64,000 nucleotides of DNA from the NCBI GenBank assembly GCA_028277185.1, contig JANQGQ010000009.1, forward strand, positions 124,001 through 188,000, written 5' to 3'. The notes beneath the pieces were generated by a model. That model searched no databases, was not told where the DNA came from, and saw only the letters and a list, made by a program, of their open reading frames with translations. Position numbers and translations under genes: made by a program. This document shows positions 24,339 through 32,909 of the stretch, one piece after another. Numbering within the stretch: the first letter of the stretch is position 1; each line of letters starts with the position of its first letter. The stretch comes from Woeseiaceae bacterium. Its GTDB lineage: Bacteria; Pseudomonadota; Gammaproteobacteria; Steroidobacterales; Woeseiaceae.

Positions 24339-25262
24339 CTATTCGTCCGTGAGTACGACTGCCAGGTGATTGGCGACGACGCGTTCCCTGCCGGGTATTC
24401 GCTCCTGAATCGGCCTGCTCAACAGGCGTCCTCCCGGCCCGACCAGCACGGCGGAGCCGCCGCCATCGAGATTCAGGGCATCGGTCGCGCCGATCGACTT
24501 CAACAAGTCCACCAGCTCCGGCAGGTTCACGCCTTCCGAGTAGCCCGGCTGACGGCCGTCGACGACGATCAGCCATAAGCCCGAGCGATCGGCGTTCAAC
24601 GCCAGCACCGAACGCGGCGCTCTCTTGAGGGCAAAGCGTGCGTCGAACCGGGCAAACGGCGGCGCTTCCCCGTTCAGCATCAGCAGCGGTCCGGCGCCGA
24701 TCGCGACATCGACGCTGTCGTCGCAGGTGCCCCGAACGATCGTCACGGTGTTCCGGGTCGCGCAAAACGCGCCGTCGACCCGAAGTCGAAACCGCGGGGT
24801 CGAAATTCGGTTGTCCGATACGGTCGTGCCGGCCACTACGTGTTGCCCCATGACGTTAACCGGATCGCCCGCTTGCGGATAAGACGGGTTCCCGTGAGTT
24901 CCGCTGTCGAACGGCTCGAAATAGCCTGCGTTGATAGCCAGCAATGCGTCGATCGATCTTGCGAATTCGGAGGTCAGCGCGGCATCGAATTCGTGGGTCG
25001 GGGATTGGCCGGCCGGCGTTCCCCGAAACCCGATGCGCGGATCGGTGAGATCGACGGCGGCGATGGTGACGACCGCATGGCCGCGGACTCCGTAGCAGCG
25101 ACGCTCGACGGTGGCCGCTCGGTCGAGGGATTCGATTCGCTCCTCGACCGGACAGGTCAGGGCCTCCGGAACCGCATCCTTAGCCCAGGTAAATCCTGCC
25201 GGCACCGATAACGCGAGTGCCAGCCAGGGCATCAGGCAAACGCGGCAGCTTCTACCTTTCAT
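24339..25262 (-). CDS. Phosphodiester glycosidase (NAGPA-domain), exported
   Basis: 307-residue secreted or periplasmic hydrolase of the NAGPA domain family, which removes a sugar from a sugar-1-phosphodiester (the human member uncovers mannose-6-phosphate by removing GlcNAc). The hallmark ALNLDGGGSAVLV lies near the C-terminus and NAGYFEPFDSG earlier. The signal peptide MKGRSCRVCLMPWLALALS fixes the ATG at 25262, 11 bases inside the GDPD gene end. With TonB receptor and GDPD upstream it forms an overlapping operon for phosphodiester-linked glycans. Confidence 0.87.
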   Translation of the reverse strand: MKGRSCRVCLMPWLALALSVPAGFTWAKDAVPEALTCPVEERIESLDRAATVERRCYGVRGHAVVTIAAVDLTDPRIGFRGTPAGQSPTHEFDAALTSEFARSIDALLAINAGYFEPFDSGTHGNPSYPQAGDPVNVMGQHVVAGTTVSDNRISTPRFRLRVDGAFCATRNTVTIVRGTCDDSVDVAIGAGPLLMLNGEAPPFARFDARFALKRAPRSVLALNADRSGLWLIVVDGRQPGYSEGVNLPELVDLLKSIGATDALNLDGGGSAVLVGPGGRLLSRPIQERIPGRERVVANHLAVVLTDE

Positions 25263-26187
25263 GACGTTCCTGCAGATAACGGACGAGTTCCAGGGGACGG
25301 TCGGTCTGTATCGCGGTGACACCCGCATCGATCAGTGAACCCCAATGGCGATCGGCGTCGAGCACGCCCGCTTGCTCATCGCGCCCGCCGGATATGGACG
25401 GGTAGAGCGTATTGACCCAGACCCCGTTACCGCCCTCCCTGAGGCGAGACACGCCGTGGTCCAGAAAGCCGTCGTCCGCGAAGACCAGCTCGAACGCGAC
25501 CGGATTGTACATGGCGTACGTATCGCCTACGTCGGCAAGCGCCTGCACGCAATACCCGCCGTCGGGCTGCGGCCTGCACTGCGCGATAATCGGCATGAAC
25601 GCGGAGCGGCCAAGGAAAGAGGCACTACTCAGCGCGTTGCTGCCCGGAGCCTCTCGCAGCTTGAACAGCACCTCCCGGTCCACGCCGACGCGCGCCACGA
25701 CGGCCATTGCCGCGTCGTGAGCATTCACCTTGACGTCGAGATTGACGAGAATTCGTCCCCTGGTACGAAGCAATGCCTGCTCGAGCGTTGGCAGCCGCTC
25801 GACCGTCAGCGCCGCCGTTTCGCCGCCGGCTCCCATCCGCAGGTACGTGTCCGAAAGATCTGCGAACGCCGTTGCGGCTATGCTCCCCGACGAGCTCGTG
25901 GTCCGATCCAGCACATCGTCGTGCAGGAGCACGGGCACGCCGTCGGAAGTAACGCGCACGTCGAGTTCAACCATGTCGACACCGAACTCGATGCACGCAT
26001 CGATCGCCGCGAGAGAGTTTTCCGGGGCATTGGCCCAACAGCCTCTGTGTGCCACGACCGCTACGCGCGGATCGGCGAACCGCTCTGCGACGTCGAGCGG
26101 CGCGGGCGACTGTCCACCGCCGGCGCAGCCGGCAGCCAGCGCCAGGCACGGGACTATCAGCGGCGGTACGTTATGCCGAAGTGCCAT
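25252..26187 (-). CDS. Glycerophosphodiester phosphodiesterase family lipoprotein
   Basis: 311-residue lipoprotein (signal to LALAAGC). The GDPD barrel is complete: VAHRGCWANAPENSLAA with catalytic His-Arg and Glu-Asn, ELDVRVTSDG, and LLHDD with the second catalytic His. It would cut glycerophosphodiesters, or other phosphodiesters, at the cell surface or in the periplasm. It overlaps the TonB receptor upstream by 31 bases and the NAGPA gene downstream by 11. Confidence 0.92.
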   Translation of the reverse strand: MALRHNVPPLIVPCLALAAGCAGGGQSPAPLDVAERFADPRVAVVAHRGCWANAPENSLAAIDACIEFGVDMVELDVRVTSDGVPVLLHDDVLDRTTSSSGSIAATAFADLSDTYLRMGAGGETAALTVERLPTLEQALLRTRGRILVNLDVKVNAHDAAMAVVARVGVDREVLFKLREAPGSNALSSASFLGRSAFMPIIAQCRPQPDGGYCVQALADVGDTYAMYNPVAFELVFADDGFLDHGVSRLREGGNGVWVNTLYPSISGGRDEQAGVLDADRHWGSLIDAGVTAIQTDRPLELVRYLQERHER

Positions 26188-28691
26188 TGGCGTCCCAGAA
26201 TCGTCTCGCCGAACAGCAGATCGAGATTCGTACCGGTGAGCTGACGACGGCGCTCGTCCGTCAGGTTGCGCCCCTCGAGACCGAAGACCCAGTGGTCGCC
26301 GAGGTAGTAGCGAAACGAAGCATCCACCTGCTCGAAGCGGTCGTCGGTCCGGTTCGTACGAATGAGAAAGTCGTCAGTCAGATTGTATGCAATACGGAAC
26401 TCCGCCGTACCGGTATTGTAGAAGACGGACGCGTTCGCCAGAAAATCGGCCTGCCGAATCCGCCGGTCGAGAGTTGTGCCGTCCAGAAACGTTGTCTCGC
26501 CGTCGAGGAACGTCACGTTGGCCGAGAAACCGAGAGGTGCGAGCGCCGGAGGCAAAAACGGCATGGCACCGAGGTAGGCCTGCAACTCGAGCCCCTGCAC
26601 CTGCGATTCCGAGGCATTCGTGTTCTGCGTGACCAGCGCCGGCTGCCCGTCGACGGTGATCTCCTCGGTCCTCACGAAGATGTCGCCGTCAATGTCTTTT
26701 TGGAACAGGGCTGCGGACAGCAGTCCGTCGCCGCCGTTGAAGTAGTACTCGAGCGACAGATCGAGGTTGGTCGACTCACGCGGCTCGAGGTCCGGGTTGC
26801 CGCGGCGAATCTCGAGCAGCCCGGATTCGCTGTCGCCGGGCAGCACTTCGGAGAACGTGACCGTCAGATCGGATGGGTTCGGCCGCCCGAGGGACTCGCT
26901 GAACGCGGCCCGCAAAAAGACGCCGTCGGTCAGTTCGTAGCTTGCGTTTACCGATGGCAGCAGGTTATCGAAGCTCCCGTCGACGTCGTTTGCGGCGTCG
27001 CCTCGGGCGCCGGATGCGAAATCCGTTTGCTCGAAACGAAAGCCGCCGACGATGTGGAGCCGGTCCGCGCGGTAAGTCAGCATGCCGTAGAGGGCGAGGA
27101 TGTCTTCTTCGTAGGCGAAGTCCGCCGATGTCGAGCGTCCGTCGTCGCGCGGGATGCCCAGTGACTGGATGTATGCCGCGGTGGCTCCGGGATCGTAGAA
27201 CCGGAAGCTGTCGGGCGAATAGTCGGACCGGAAGCTGTCGGTTGCCAGCAGCGGTGCGAGTTCTGCTGTCGCGGCCACGTCGGCGAAGTCCGCACTGGAG
27301 AAGCGAAACTCCTCGTTGTCGCGAATGCGTTCGAGGTTGCGAAATGCCGCGCCGACCTTGTAACCCAGACCCTGGGCATCGCGGCTGTCGTTCCAGCCAT
27401 AGTTGATCAGCAGGTTTACGACCTCCTCGTCGGTGTTGAGATCGCGCTCACGAACGAACGACAGCGCATAGTTGTCCGGATTGCCGAAGTACGCCGGATT
27501 GCTGTACGTGCTGCGAGCGGGCACGGTATCGGAAGCGTCGATGTCCACACCGAGATCGGGAACGAAACCCGTTCGGAATATCAGCGCCGGGGTATCGTGA
27601 TCGAAGTTCTGCTCGGCCCAGCCGACGTCGATGTCCAGCAGACCGTCGCCGATTCCGGTCTCGAAATGCGCCTGCATGCCCCTTCCCTGGGTGCGGATGG
27701 GAAAAGAGTCGAAGTTGAGTTCCATACGGCCGTTGGCGACGGTTGCCGTATTCGCGCCTGTTTCCGTTACGTCCGCGGCACTGAAGCGAAGATTGTTCCT
27801 GAAGCGAAATTCGTTTTCCTGCTGGCGATAGAAGTAAGCGCCGACGGAGGCATAGGTATTGCCGCTCAGGAATTCGAGTTTGCCCTGACCGCCGTAGCGC
27901 TCCTGAGTATTGGACGTCAATGACGAGTCGAAACGAGTCGGCGGTACGACGCTGTCGAACACGTCTTCGATGCCGCCGACCGTGAAGAGCCGATCCTGCT
28001 CACGGGGCCGCTCGCTGTAGAGCCCGGTTAGCGCGATCCCGAACTGGTTGTCGGCTCCGAACTGCGTTGTGTACGTCGACTCGATCCGAAACGGAAGCGA
28101 CTCCTCGTCCGAGGCGGACGCTATGTCGTCGGCGGTATAGCTGCTGAGCGTCACTTCGCTTACCCAGAAAGTGTCGTCCTGATCGTAAGCGGATCGCGTA
28201 ACGACATCGATGTAGCCGCCGATCGAGCTACCGTCGATATCCGGTGTGAACGTCTTGTAGACATCCAGGCGTTTGACCGCAGTCGACGGAAAGAACTCGA
28301 TGTTGACGTTGCGTCCACCGCCGCCGAACGACCCGGTGGACGGTACGCCGATACCGTCGAAGGTGACGTAGTTTAGATTGGCGTCTATGCCGCGGATGTT
28401 GACGAATCGCCCCTCGTCCTCGTCGAACTCCGTCGCAACTCCCGCTATGCGACGTAGCGCATCGGCTACGTTGAAGTCGGGTACGCCCGCTATTTCGTCC
28501 TGAGAAAGGGAGTCGAATACGACGTCCTTACTCAGCTTCTCTGCTATCTCCTCGCGTTGCCTGGCGCGTGACGCCGTAACGACGAGTTCCTCGATCACGA
28601 GACCTTCGGTCTGGGCCACGGCCGGTTGCACGCCGGTCGCCGCCAAAGCCGAAGCGCAGAGTATCCCCGCGGCGTTTGTTGTTGTCCCCAT
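26157..28691 (-). CDS. TonB-dependent receptor (Xanthomonas/Caulobacter carbohydrate type)
   Basis: 844-residue outer-membrane transporter. Signal peptide to AVAQ, TonB box IEELVVTASRAR, plug with GVATEFDEDEGRFVNIRGID and the motif SIGGYIDVVTRSAYD that marks the large TonB-Xanth-Caul receptor group, whose studied members import carbohydrates. The C-terminus ends GRQWHFGITYRR. It is the first gene of the operon with GDPD and NAGPA and lies beside a ROK repressor gene, so it probably imports a phosphorylated or phosphodiester-linked sugar. Confidence 0.95.
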   Translation of the reverse strand: MGTTTNAAGILCASALAATGVQPAVAQTEGLVIEELVVTASRARQREEIAEKLSKDVVFDSLSQDEIAGVPDFNVADALRRIAGVATEFDEDEGRFVNIRGIDANLNYVTFDGIGVPSTGSFGGGGRNVNIEFFPSTAVKRLDVYKTFTPDIDGSSIGGYIDVVTRSAYDQDDTFWVSEVTLSSYTADDIASASDEESLPFRIESTYTTQFGADNQFGIALTGLYSERPREQDRLFTVGGIEDVFDSVVPPTRFDSSLTSNTQERYGGQGKLEFLSGNTYASVGAYFYRQQENEFRFRNNLRFSAADVTETGANTATVANGRMELNFDSFPIRTQGRGMQAHFETGIGDGLLDIDVGWAEQNFDHDTPALIFRTGFVPDLGVDIDASDTVPARSTYSNPAYFGNPDNYALSFVRERDLNTDEEVVNLLINYGWNDSRDAQGLGYKVGAAFRNLERIRDNEEFRFSSADFADVAATAELAPLLATDSFRSDYSPDSFRFYDPGATAAYIQSLGIPRDDGRSTSADFAYEEDILALYGMLTYRADRLHIVGGFRFEQTDFASGARGDAANDVDGSFDNLLPSVNASYELTDGVFLRAAFSESLGRPNPSDLTVTFSEVLPGDSESGLLEIRRGNPDLEPRESTNLDLSLEYYFNGGDGLLSAALFQKDIDGDIFVRTEEITVDGQPALVTQNTNASESQVQGLELQAYLGAMPFLPPALAPLGFSANVTFLDGETTFLDGTTLDRRIRQADFLANASVFYNTGTAEFRIAYNLTDDFLIRTNRTDDRFEQVDASFRYYLGDHWVFGLEGRNLTDERRRQLTGTNLDLLFGETILGRQWHFGITYRR

Positions 28692-28764
28692 GGCTTCGTC
28701 TCCCGCTCTATGGCGTGGTTTTCAACACACGCCGTGAGGATACGAGGCAAGTATGACAATAAGT

Positions 28765-28775
28765 TTACTTAGTAA
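28765..28775. promoter_or_regulatory. Palindrome (operator candidate) upstream of the TonB receptor operon
   Basis: TTACTTAGTAA, with five-base arms about one central base, lies 74 bases before the receptor start in an AT-rich patch. ROK repressors bind AT-rich palindromes, and the ROK gene is the neighbour. Short, so modest support. Confidence 0.35.
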
Positions 28776-28829
28776 GAAAATATGACTCCTGAACGCCGAA
28801 ACGGCTTTTTTTGCTTTGATTGCAGCTAG

Positions 28830-29942
28830 TTAGGACACTGCGCTGGGGAAGCTCAGCGCATGAAACGGCAGATGAGCGGCGCCCGTGGCGGCGGCTCTCG
28901 CCCCGAAACCCGAGGCCACGGGCACAGGCCGCGCGATATCCCGCTGGTTTTCGAACAGCGGTTGTAATGCAAGCTGTCTGGACGTCTCTTCGAGCACTTT
29001 GATCGGCAGGGAGCCCGTCAGCACGATTCTGTCCGGATCCAGCCAACCGGCACCTGCGTTCACGGCCGCCACGAGTTGACGGCCGGCGCGCCTGCACCAG
29101 CGGCGGTCCGTCGCGTCGAGATCGACGTCGTCCTCGATCCGGGTCTGCAGAGAGCCGCCGGGATCCACGTACTCGAGGTAATCCAGCGCCGACGGCCGCG
29201 GTTTGCCGTAGGGATAGAGCCAGCCGATTTCCCCGGCATTACCGTGTGCGCCCCGGACCAGCTGACCATCGACCATCGCTCCGCCCCCGACGCCCGCACC
29301 GAGCGTCACCGCCAGAAGAACGGTGCTGGCGCGGGCTCCTGGAGCGTAGTTCTCCGCGAGAACCGCCGCCGATGCGTCGTTTTCGACGAAGGTTCTCAGA
29401 CCGAGAGCGGCGGAGAAGTATGCGGGAAGGTCGAGGTCCCGCCATCGGGCCAGGCTGTCGACGGTGCGGCGGCGCCCGGGTTCGGTGGTAGCGTACCCGG
29501 GTACGGCGAAGCCCGCGCCGAATACCTTGGGCGCGGCGCGGTCCCGGGTACGTTCGACGAACGCTCTGGCGGCGTTGGCAACGTCCGCCGCGCTCGATAC
29601 ATCCAGCTCATCGCGGCAGCTGGCAATCTCGGCGCCATCGAAGTTGATGGCCACGGACTCCAGCCAGCCCGGGTGAACGGCAAAGCCGAAGGCGGCGCCG
29701 GCCTGGGCTCGCAGAGAAAGCGATTGAGCCGGTCGTCCGGCGCCGGCGGCCGCTCGCTCGGCGGTTCCTTCGATAACCAGCCCCCACTCGATCAGCTGTC
29801 TGCCGAAACGGGTTACGGCACCGGAACTCAAGCTGCACAGCTCGGCGAGTTCTCCTCGCGAGACGCCCCCGCGTTTCCGGATATGGTGCAGCATGGATTG
29901 CTGACTGGGTGCGAGACTGAGCGGTTTACTGCTTGTTTGCAT
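28830..29942 (-). CDS. ROK-family transcriptional regulator
   Basis: 370-residue regulator: winged helix at about 12-70 (MLHHIRKRGGVSRGELAELC, AVTRFGRQLIEWGLV), then a sugar-kinase-like ROK fold with VTLGAGVGGGAMVDG and GNAGEIGW. The zinc motif CxCGxxGCxE that usually follows is missing, which may alter folding or ligand sensing. It is upstream of the TonB-GDPD-NAGPA operon on the same strand (138-base gap) and probably represses it until a sugar derivative binds. Confidence 0.9.
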   Translation of the reverse strand: MQTSSKPLSLAPSQQSMLHHIRKRGGVSRGELAELCSLSSGAVTRFGRQLIEWGLVIEGTAERAAAGAGRPAQSLSLRAQAGAAFGFAVHPGWLESVAINFDGAEIASCRDELDVSSAADVANAARAFVERTRDRAAPKVFGAGFAVPGYATTEPGRRRTVDSLARWRDLDLPAYFSAALGLRTFVENDASAAVLAENYAPGARASTVLLAVTLGAGVGGGAMVDGQLVRGAHGNAGEIGWLYPYGKPRPSALDYLEYVDPGGSLQTRIEDDVDLDATDRRWCRRAGRQLVAAVNAGAGWLDPDRIVLTGSLPIKVLEETSRQLALQPLFENQRDIARPVPVASGFGARAAATGAAHLPFHALSFPSAVS

Positions 29943-30089
29943 GTACAGCAGAGCAGGCCGGATGCTTGCGCACGACTCCCATTTTTCTTACTGCAAAAGA
30001 TAATTGCTGCAATGGATGACCGCAAGGCGGGAAAACCCGTCGCCGATAGCGGGTACCCTAGGTAGCGCGCCGGATGAGGAATTGCGGTC

Positions 30090-30515
30090 ATGATCGACGT
30101 GAAGTTTGCACACGGGGAGCTGAGCGTGGCGGAGCAAGCGGTGGTCTCGGAAGGTTTTCGCGCACACAGCAAAGGGCAAGGCGCTCCGGACTACGCGAAG
30201 GAACGAGTAAAGTGGCTAGGCGCCGATGAGCGCGGCGAAATCAGAGCCGTTCTTACCGCGGAGATCGTCTGGGACTGGATCTACATCGACGAGCTATGGG
30301 TCGCATCCGCGTCGCGCGGGACGGGCGTGGGGGCGCAGCTGATGGCGCTCGCCGAGGAGTATGCGGTCGATCGGGGCGTGGCGGGCATCTGGCTATGGAC
30401 GCAGAGCTGGCAGGCAGTTGGGTTTTACCGCCGGCTGGGGTTCGAGGAATTCACGAGGTTTGACGACTTTCCCCGGGGGCACACCCGGGTGGGCTTCCGA
30501 AAACGACTGGCATAA
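30090..30515 (+). CDS. GNAT-family N-acetyltransferase
   Basis: 141-residue acetyl-CoA-dependent acetyltransferase. The acetyl-CoA loop is SASRGTGVGAQLMALAEE (motif A) and the C-terminal pattern is WQAVGFYRRLGFEEF (motif B). The acceptor is unknown. It stands alone between the divergent ROK gene and a membrane protein gene. Confidence 0.88.
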   Translation: MIDVKFAHGELSVAEQAVVSEGFRAHSKGQGAPDYAKERVKWLGADERGEIRAVLTAEIVWDWIYIDELWVASASRGTGVGAQLMALAEEYAVDRGVAGIWLWTQSWQAVGFYRRLGFEEFTRFDDFPRGHTRVGFRKRLA

Positions 30516-30606
30516 CGCCGAAACACTCCGGCTACCGGAAGCACGTCACAATCTGGCGACACCCAAAGCTGCTAAGCTCCGCGAGGGCCCAAACCGGACT
30601 TCGACC

Positions 30607-31206
30607 GTGAATGAATCCATTTATGCACCGCCGGAGGCGGATATCGACGTCAGAGAGACTGCCGACGGCGGTTATTACGTTGTCGCCCCGAGCAAGTTTC
30701 TGGCGCTCACAATACTTACGCTGGGCCTGTACCTCGTCTACTGGTTCTATCGACAATGGCGCTCAGTCAAGGAACGCGACGAGAGCAGCATCTGGCCGAT
30801 TCCCCGCGGCATCTTTTACATTTTCTTCACGCATTCGTTGTTCGCAGACATCAACGAGACGCTGCGTGACAAGGGGATCAGCCACGCGTGGAAGCCGGGA
30901 ACCACGGCGACGCTGGTCGTTATCATCGCCCTGCTCTCGAGCGTACTTGGCAACGTCTCAAACCAAAACATCGGCTCACCGATCACGGACATTGCATCGC
31001 TTGCCGCGGTCCCGGTGCTGGCATTTTTTGCGCTGCTTGCCCAGAAGGCGGCCAACGTTGCGTCAGGCGATGCAGACGGCTCAAGCAATGCGGTCTTCAC
31101 GGGCGCGAACTGGGTATGGATGATCCTCGGCGGACTGATTTGGGCCCTGTCGCTGTTTGGCCTTTACTTCATCGTCACGCAACCCGAGCTGTTTGTAGAT
31201 CCTTAG
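30607..31206 (+). CDS. DUF4234-like membrane protein
   Basis: 199-residue protein with four hydrophobic helices. After 30 polar residues comes a first helix-turn (FLALTILTLGLYLVYWFYRQW), the form seen in DUF4234 proteins; the last helix is WVWMILGGLIWALSLFGLYF. The start is GTG at 30607, before NESIYAPPEADIDV; the open frame upstream has no membrane-protein character. A decayed copy of its 3' end lies at 32293-32400. Function unknown. Confidence 0.7.
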   Translation: MNESIYAPPEADIDVRETADGGYYVVAPSKFLALTILTLGLYLVYWFYRQWRSVKERDESSIWPIPRGIFYIFFTHSLFADINETLRDKGISHAWKPGTTATLVVIIALLSSVLGNVSNQNIGSPITDIASLAAVPVLAFFALLAQKAANVASGDADGSSNAVFTGANWVWMILGGLIWALSLFGLYFIVTQPELFVDP

Positions 31207-31270
31207 CGGGCTGTGCTTCAACCCGCGAGGAGCGGCAGCCGTGGGTCCCGATGGTGTCGTCGCTCGGACG

Positions 31271-31552
31271 TCAATCAGGCAAGGCGGCTCCGACGGCCTC
31301 CCAGACTCGCGCGAGACATGACTCCAGGCGGAGCTCCCAATCAGCAGGAACACCGTTCCTGAATCCGTAGGACCCGTCGTCAGACACCAACTCCGATAGC
31401 GGGATATCGTTTTCGGTCGCGTAGGTCCCGAGCGCATCCGCGTGGCAATCTGCAGAGTCCTTCGCCCACTGCTCGATCAGCCGCCTCTTGACCGAGGGAG
31501 CAAGTCCGCTGTCGTGAAAGGCTTCGGGAAGAGCTAACGACGCGTGCGCCAC
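31271..31552 (-). CDS. Hypothetical protein, 93 residues
   Basis: Small soluble protein, not recognised. From a GTG at 31552 it reads AHASLALPEAFHDSG and continues with SVKRRLIEQWAKDSADCH to a C-terminus AVGAALPD. The composition is balanced and the start overlaps the 3' end of the membrane-protein gene by 19 bases, suggesting coupled translation. A longer frame upstream in the same phase is the shadow of that gene. Confidence 0.5.
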   Translation of the reverse strand: MAHASLALPEAFHDSGLAPSVKRRLIEQWAKDSADCHADALGTYATENDIPLSELVSDDGSYGFRNGVPADWELRLESCLARVWEAVGAALPD

Positions 31553-32250
31553 CGATACACTATCGCCCCGACGTAGGCGACAAGCGCGATCGGGAACGCA
31601 TAGATGGAGAGAAACGCCAGGGATACGACGATGAGATAAGCGACGTCGTTGGCGCTGGCATTTTCTTCCCCGATCCCCGCCATGAGATCGAAGACAACGT
31701 GCTCCAAATTCAGCAGTGACAGCGTCACGACGATGCCGGATAAGAGCAACACAGTGACGATCGAAACCGGTATCCAACCCAGTTTCGCCGATAGGTGCAG
31801 GTAGCGCAGCAGCAAGGCTACGCGCCATGCCGCCACGATGGCCAGGAACCAGGCATTGATGGTCTTCGCCACGCCCAGGTCCACGAACCGCTCGACGGGT
31901 ATCGCGTACAACAAGGCAGGTAACGACGTCAGTCCGACGAACACGAGTACGCCGCGAAACTCCCAGTTGGCGGGGCGCAGCGGCCAAACGACCAGGAACA
32001 GCAGTGCCGAAAGGCTAAAGATGTAGGCGATCGATCCCAAACCGATGTATTGCCAGGATGCAGCGGACGGGTGGTCCCAGTACCGCCCGATTCCGACGAC
32101 CCAGGTAACGATCAGAACATACGTTAGCCATGACCGGAGGTTCCGGCTCAACGAAATCCGGACCGGCCGGAACAGGAGGAAGTCGAACTGAGTCTTGAGG
32201 ATATCGCGCAGAGTCAGATTCACGCCGAGCACCATTTGCAACGCAACCAT
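31534..32250 (-). CDS. Multi-helix membrane protein of unknown function
   Basis: 238-residue integral membrane protein with six or so hydrophobic helices (LTYVLIVTWVVGIGRYW, YIFSLSALLFLVVWPL, FRGVLVFVGLTSLPALLYAI, IPVSIVTVLLLSGIVVTLSL). No family was recognised; the layout resembles Yip1-like proteins (an inference from helix spacing only). It is cotranscribed with the 93-residue protein downstream. A second start at 32235 is possible. Confidence 0.7.
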   Translation of the reverse strand: MVALQMVLGVNLTLRDILKTQFDFLLFRPVRISLSRNLRSWLTYVLIVTWVVGIGRYWDHPSAASWQYIGLGSIAYIFSLSALLFLVVWPLRPANWEFRGVLVFVGLTSLPALLYAIPVERFVDLGVAKTINAWFLAIVAAWRVALLLRYLHLSAKLGWIPVSIVTVLLLSGIVVTLSLLNLEHVVFDLMAGIGEENASANDVAYLIVVSLAFLSIYAFPIALVAYVGAIVYRWRTRR

Positions 32251-32292
32251 CTTCTACCGGCCGAAGTGCCGAGCGAAGACATCGTTTGATTC

Positions 32293-32400
32293 ACCACTAT
32301 CGGGATAGGCGGGATTAGCTTTGGCGGCCTGTATTGGGCGCTGTCCCTGTTCTGCCGTTACTCTGTCGTCACGCAGCCTGAGCTGTTTATTGAGCTATAG
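32293..32400 (+). pseudogene. Relic of the 3' end of a DUF4234-like gene
   Basis: Read in one frame this segment gives GLYWALSLFCRYSVVTQPELF then a stop, against GLIWALSLFGLYFIVTQPELF at the end of the intact gene at 30607-31206. There is no upstream part of the gene and no start. The similarity stops at about 32293. It is a remnant of a duplication. Confidence 0.7.
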
Positions 32401-32424
32401 CGTAGCGCGGGGATTCACATAGCG

Positions 32425-32889
32425 CTACCAACGACCGGACAACGCGACCCGTCTTCCGGACAGAATGCCGATGCATGCGTACAGGACGCATACGGCCACA
32501 GAACACGCGATCATGGCGACAAACGGAGCGTGTGCAGTCCACTCGATGGCCAGATCCGTCGCCATCAAAACCACGACGAGGGCGACTTCTCCCAAGCCTG
32601 CAAGCGAGACCAGAATGACGCAGCAAAACACCAGCCAGTGCGGTACGGCGGCATACAGGCGCCTGGCCGTGATCGACTCCCCGGAGTGCCTGCCGCACAC
32701 GCCGATAGCGATCGCAGCCGACACGATCGCAACGGGAACGGAGCCTATCTGAATGTTCATCAGCGTAGTCAGATCCGGACCGGATTGTCCGCCACCCATG
32801 AAGAGCGCCATGGCCGAGACCAGACACGAGACGACGACACATACCAGCAGGATTGCCAGATAGCTCAGAACACCACGCAGTGTTGGCAT
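32425..32889 (-). CDS. Small membrane protein of unknown function
   Basis: 154-residue protein with four hydrophobic helices (LSYLAILLVCVVVSCLVSAMA, IGSVPVAIVSAAIAIGV, LVFCCVILVSLAGLGEVAL, VAMIACSVAVCVLYACI). I start it at ATG 32889 because GAGAGG stands 9 bases before. It lies 20 bases after the serine hydrolase stop and is probably cotranscribed with it. Confidence 0.65.
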   Translation of the reverse strand: MPTLRGVLSYLAILLVCVVVSCLVSAMALFMGGGQSGPDLTTLMNIQIGSVPVAIVSAAIAIGVCGRHSGESITARRLYAAVPHWLVFCCVILVSLAGLGEVALVVVLMATDLAIEWTAHAPFVAMIACSVAVCVLYACIGILSGRRVALSGRW

Positions 32890-32909
32890 CGATTCACACC
32901 TCTCGTGAC

